Positions 13,538 to 15,596 of a stretch of 15,596 nucleotides of DNA are shown piece by piece; positions within the stretch are counted from its first letter, which is position 1; every line of letters starts with the position of its first letter. The stretch is from an uncultured Treponema sp. (GTDB lineage: Bacteria > Spirochaetota > Spirochaetia > Treponematales > Treponemataceae), in NCBI GenBank assembly GCA_947176045.1, contig CAMWPF010000012.1, forward strand, positions 1 through 15,596, read 5' to 3'. The position numbers and the translations under genes were made by a program. The notes beneath the pieces are model-generated. The model had not been told where the DNA came from. It saw only the letters and a list, made by a program, of their open reading frames with translations, and did no database searches.

Positions 13538-14593
13538 ATGAAAAGACAGTTTGCGGCCTTCCTCCTCCTCTTGTCCGCGCTTGCGGCGCAGGCGCAGGAA
13601 CCGGCGGAAGAAGGCAGGACGGAGGCGGACATCGGACTGAATCCGCGCACAGGATTTCCGGAAATCACGGCGAAGCCGTTCCTCATGTTCGACGAGGGGT
13701 TCTCGTTCGCGCAGATCACGCGCATCTCGAAGCAGGAGGAGCGCAGCAACTTCGTCTGGCAGGACTATTTGATCGGGGCGCATTTCGACATAATGACCGA
13801 GAACTTCAAGCCGGTCGACCTGATGCTCCGCGTCGCGGCGTACTATCCGTTCTACCACACCTTCAACGGAATGCGGCAGTACCCAAAGCAGGTCGTCTTG
13901 TACGCATTCGACCTGTTCACAGGCCCGGTCATACAGGCGAACATGTGGAACTACGTGCGGCTCAACCTCGCCGCAGGGCTGCACTATATGTACCAGCTCA
14001 CCGACGAGTACCACCTGCACTATCTGGGCGCCGGAGCGGTCGCAGGCGTCGAGCTGCCGATCGCCTGGCATTGGACGATCCTTCTGGACGCAACCGCCGC
14101 GCTCGACTACCCAAACTTCGGCACAAACCGCAACATCCAGCCCTACAACTACGCATGGCAGTACCAGGCGTCCCTGGGCGTCCGCTACAGCAAGAAGGGC
14201 GCGAATATGTACTCATACATCAGCAGCAAGAAGCGCGCCCGCCAGCTTACGATTCTGGAGCAGGCGACGATTGAAATCGACGCGGAAGAGGCGCGCAGGA
14301 TGGCTGCGGCGGACGGTGGCGCCGCTGAGGCTGGAACGCAGGCGGACGCCGCGGAAGTCCAGGACGGAGGCGCCGCAGGCGAAGCGCAGGAAGCGGACGC
14401 CGCGCCTGAAGGCGATGCAGAAGCAGGACAGCAGGCAAAGAAGAAGGCAAAAAAGAGCAAGAAGCCCAAAAAAGGCGGAGGCGCGGTGAAGGATGCCGGA
14501 GTGGAGGCGGACGCCGCGCAGGAGCAGCAGGACGGCGGCACCGCCGGTGCGGCGCAGGAAGCGGACGCCGCGCAAGGCTCCGCCGACCGCTGA
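13538..14593 (+). CDS. Predicted outer-membrane beta-barrel protein with Ala/Glu/Lys-rich tail
   Basis: This is a 351-residue protein. A cleavable signal peptide (MKRQFAAFLLLLSALAAQA, cut before QE) is followed by a region (~30-220) of short alternating hydrophobic, aromatic and Gly-containing strands, such as VDLMLRVAAYYPFY, YVRLNLAAGLHYMYQL, HYLGAGAVAGVELPIAW and WQYQASLGVRYSKKG, as in an outer-membrane barrel of about 8-10 strands. A tail (~236-351) follows. It is Ala/Glu/Gly/Asp-rich, with a Lys cluster at about 301-312 (KKKAKKSKKPKK) and a duplicated segment, so it is probably disordered. The tail's side of the membrane is unclear. No family was recognised. The start is ATG 13538, with only a weak GGCGG RBS; the preceding stop is 9 bases upstream, so translational coupling is likely. 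Confidence 0.8.
   Translation: MKRQFAAFLLLLSALAAQAQEPAEEGRTEADIGLNPRTGFPEITAKPFLMFDEGFSFAQITRISKQEERSNFVWQDYLIGAHFDIMTENFKPVDLMLRVAAYYPFYHTFNGMRQYPKQVVLYAFDLFTGPVIQANMWNYVRLNLAAGLHYMYQLTDEYHLHYLGAGAVAGVELPIAWHWTILLDATAALDYPNFGTNRNIQPYNYAWQYQASLGVRYSKKGANMYSYISSKKRARQLTILEQATIEIDAEEARRMAAADGGAAEAGTQADAAEVQDGGAAGEAQEADAAPEGDAEAGQQAKKKAKKSKKPKKGGGAVKDAGVEADAAQEQQDGGTAGAAQEADAAQGSADR
14341..14404 (+). repeat. Repeat in the tail-coding region, copy 1
   Basis: This segment begins and ends with GCGGACGCCGCG and has CAGGACGG and GCGCAGGAA inside, encoding a stretch from ADAAEVQDGG to EADAA. A similar copy with the same order is at 14506-14572, separated by the Lys-rich codons. Slippage or recombination between them could change tail length. 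Confidence 0.65.
14506..14572 (+). repeat. Repeat in the tail-coding region, copy 2
   Basis: This is the second copy of the segment at 14341-14404, encoding ADAAQEQQDGG to EADAA. It is three bases longer, so the frame is kept. Confidence 0.65.
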
Positions 14594-14634
14594 TTTTCAA
14601 GATGCAGGACGAAGGAAAGAAGGAGGCGCGCAAA

Positions 14635-15108
14635 ATGATGGAAGGATTTCAAGAGGCGGATTTGACGGACGCATACAAGATGCTGAAGGGCTGCGAGACG
14701 TGCATGATTGCGACAAAGGGCGTCCGCGACGGGCAATACAATCTGACGCCCATCGGATGGTTCATGCCGATGGACTACGAGCCGGTCACAAAGGTGCTTT
14801 TCTCCACCGATCCGGCGCACCAGTGCGGCAGGAATATTTTACGGACGAAGGAATTCGCGCTGTGCGTTCCGAAGGATCCGGCGGACGCCTTCATCGAACA
14901 ATGCGGCTCCGTCTCGGCGGAGGACGCCGACAAGTTCCAGCAGTTCGGAATTGCGGGCGTTCCCGCAGGCAAGATCGACGTCCTGATTCCGGCGGAGCGC
15001 TGCGCCGGCTGGATTGAATGCCGCCTCATCAAGATTCTGCGCGAAGGCTCGGTGGATCTGGTGATGGGCGAGGCCGCGGCGGCGTTCACGGCTATGCAGC
15101 AGGACTGA
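14635..15108 (+). CDS. Flavin-reductase-like FMN-binding protein
   Basis: This is a 157-residue cytoplasmic protein that fits the flavin-reductase-like (FMN-binding split barrel) family. Near the N-terminus, CETCMIATKGVRDGQYNLTPIGWFMPMDYEP (~20-50) matches the family's first strands and the N-x-x-P-x-x-W/F-x-x-x-x-x-x-P motif. FSTDPAHQCGRNILRTKEFALCVP (~56-79) matches the FMN-phosphate segment, and IECRLIKIL follows near 127-135. Such proteins use NAD(P)H to reduce flavins or act as flavin-binding redox proteins; the substrate cannot be told. I choose ATG 14635 because AAGGAGG at 14620-14626 is eight bases upstream (ATG 14638 is next); the longer frame from 14602 has no RBS. It follows the barrel gene by 41 bases but has no visible link to it. 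The neighbouring convergent ArsR gene could be its regulator. Confidence 0.8.
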   Translation: MMEGFQEADLTDAYKMLKGCETCMIATKGVRDGQYNLTPIGWFMPMDYEPVTKVLFSTDPAHQCGRNILRTKEFALCVPKDPADAFIEQCGSVSAEDADKFQQFGIAGVPAGKIDVLIPAERCAGWIECRLIKILREGSVDLVMGEAAAAFTAMQQD

Positions 15109-15125
15109 GGGCGCAAGAACCGCGT

Positions 15126-15506
15126 TCAATCGGGCCTTCCCGCTTCGGACAGACCGATAATCCGTTCCGCGCTTGCAATGAACAGCTTGACACGGTTCAA
15201 GTCCTCCTGAAGATCGACATAATAGTAGTTGTGCGTGCCTTCGCGGCGCGCCTTTATCAGCCCGCAGTTCCGCAGCAGCTTGAGGTGGTGGGAGACTGCC
15301 GGACGGGACAAATTCGTCGTCCGCGTCAGCATGGAGACATCGACGCCCGTCCTGCCGGACTCAATCATCGTAATGAACAAGTTCCGCCTGACAGGATCTC
15401 CCATCGCAGCGAAGAAGTCGCCGCACGCCTCCAAAAGCTCCCGCGCGCTCGTCGCATCATATCTGCGTTCTTCCACAAAAAACTCCCGAACAGTTGCCGC
15501 AAGCAT
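15126..15506 (-). CDS. ArsR-family winged-helix transcription repressor
   Basis: This is a 126-residue DNA-binding protein. The ArsR/SmtB helix-turn-helix is clear: FFAAMGDPVRRNLFITMIE (~31-49) and SMLTRTTNLSRPAVSHHLKLLRNCGLIKARREG (~58-90), followed by the wing THNYYYVDL. The Cys pair of the classic alpha3 metal site (ELCVCDL) is absent, so it probably senses something other than As or Cd. The start is ATG 15506, with GAGG seven bases upstream on the minus strand; a TTG directly before it (15509) is rejected. It converges on the flavin-reductase gene with a 17-base gap and no visible terminator. Upstream (15540-15596) is AT-rich with a possible TTGGTT/TATATG promoter with a 16-base spacer. 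ArsR repressors often control their own operon, but no operator could be fixed. Confidence 0.88.
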   Translation of the reverse strand: MLAATVREFFVEERRYDATSARELLEACGDFFAAMGDPVRRNLFITMIESGRTGVDVSMLTRTTNLSRPAVSHHLKLLRNCGLIKARREGTHNYYYVDLQEDLNRVKLFIASAERIIGLSEAGRPD

Positions 15507-15596
15507 CAAAGCGCCTCTTCGGAAGGTGGAAGGCTTTGCAAAAACTGCACTGACATATATTTGTTTATTTTTTTAAACCAATACACTGTACAAAGT

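Noticed and set aside
12980..14071. 363-codon minus-strand frame antisense to the envelope cluster
   Set aside because: Arg/Val-rich product typical of antisense GC-rich DNA. The plus-strand genes there have signal peptides and sensible spacing.

Overview
The window looks like a chromosome segment from a high-GC, host-associated spirochaete, most likely a Treponema. This is an inference. It rests on Ala-rich lipoprotein signal peptides, large fibronectin type III (FN3) lipoproteins, a DUF6261-like protein, dense type II toxin-antitoxin (TA) modules and GC-rich palindromic intergenic repeats. No rRNA, tRNA or other decisive marker is present. Most genes are on the + strand. Only the cut-off gene at the left edge and the ArsR gene at the right edge are on the - strand.

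Left part (1-2128): the N-terminus of a Lys/Arg-rich membrane-anchored protein (minus strand, cut by the window edge), an ~850-base gap with two minus-strand terminator-like hairpins, thrH with a good promoter and ribosome binding site (RBS), and a ~415-base gap. From 2129 to 6271 there is a 1380-residue FN3-repeat lipoprotein. Its last ~560 bases are strikingly AT-rich compared with the rest of the gene.

Middle part (6272-9909) is an accessory island. It holds a ~270-base tract of interlocking palindromic repeats (6345-6615), a DUF6261-like gene, a 65-residue protein overlapping a divergent GNAT acetyltransferase (a possible TA pair with its own promoter), and two adjacent VapBC-type modules. 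The VapBC block (8356-9738) is bounded by a perfect 20-bp inverted repeat. Part of that repeat and the start of the first antitoxin gene are copied again as a ~39-bp direct repeat just before the next lipoprotein gene.

Right part (9910-15108) is a tightly packed + strand cluster. It contains a second FN3 lipoprotein and an overlapping FN3 membrane protein that repeats the last ~250 residues of its neighbour, followed by a 122-residue lipoprotein and a predicted outer-membrane beta-barrel protein with an Ala/Glu/Gly/Lys-rich tail. A flavin-reductase-like protein comes last. The spacing and shared export signals suggest that the first four work together at the cell envelope. An ArsR-type repressor converges on the flavin-reductase gene from the minus strand. 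The TA island separates the two FN3 lipoprotein loci and may have been inserted between them.
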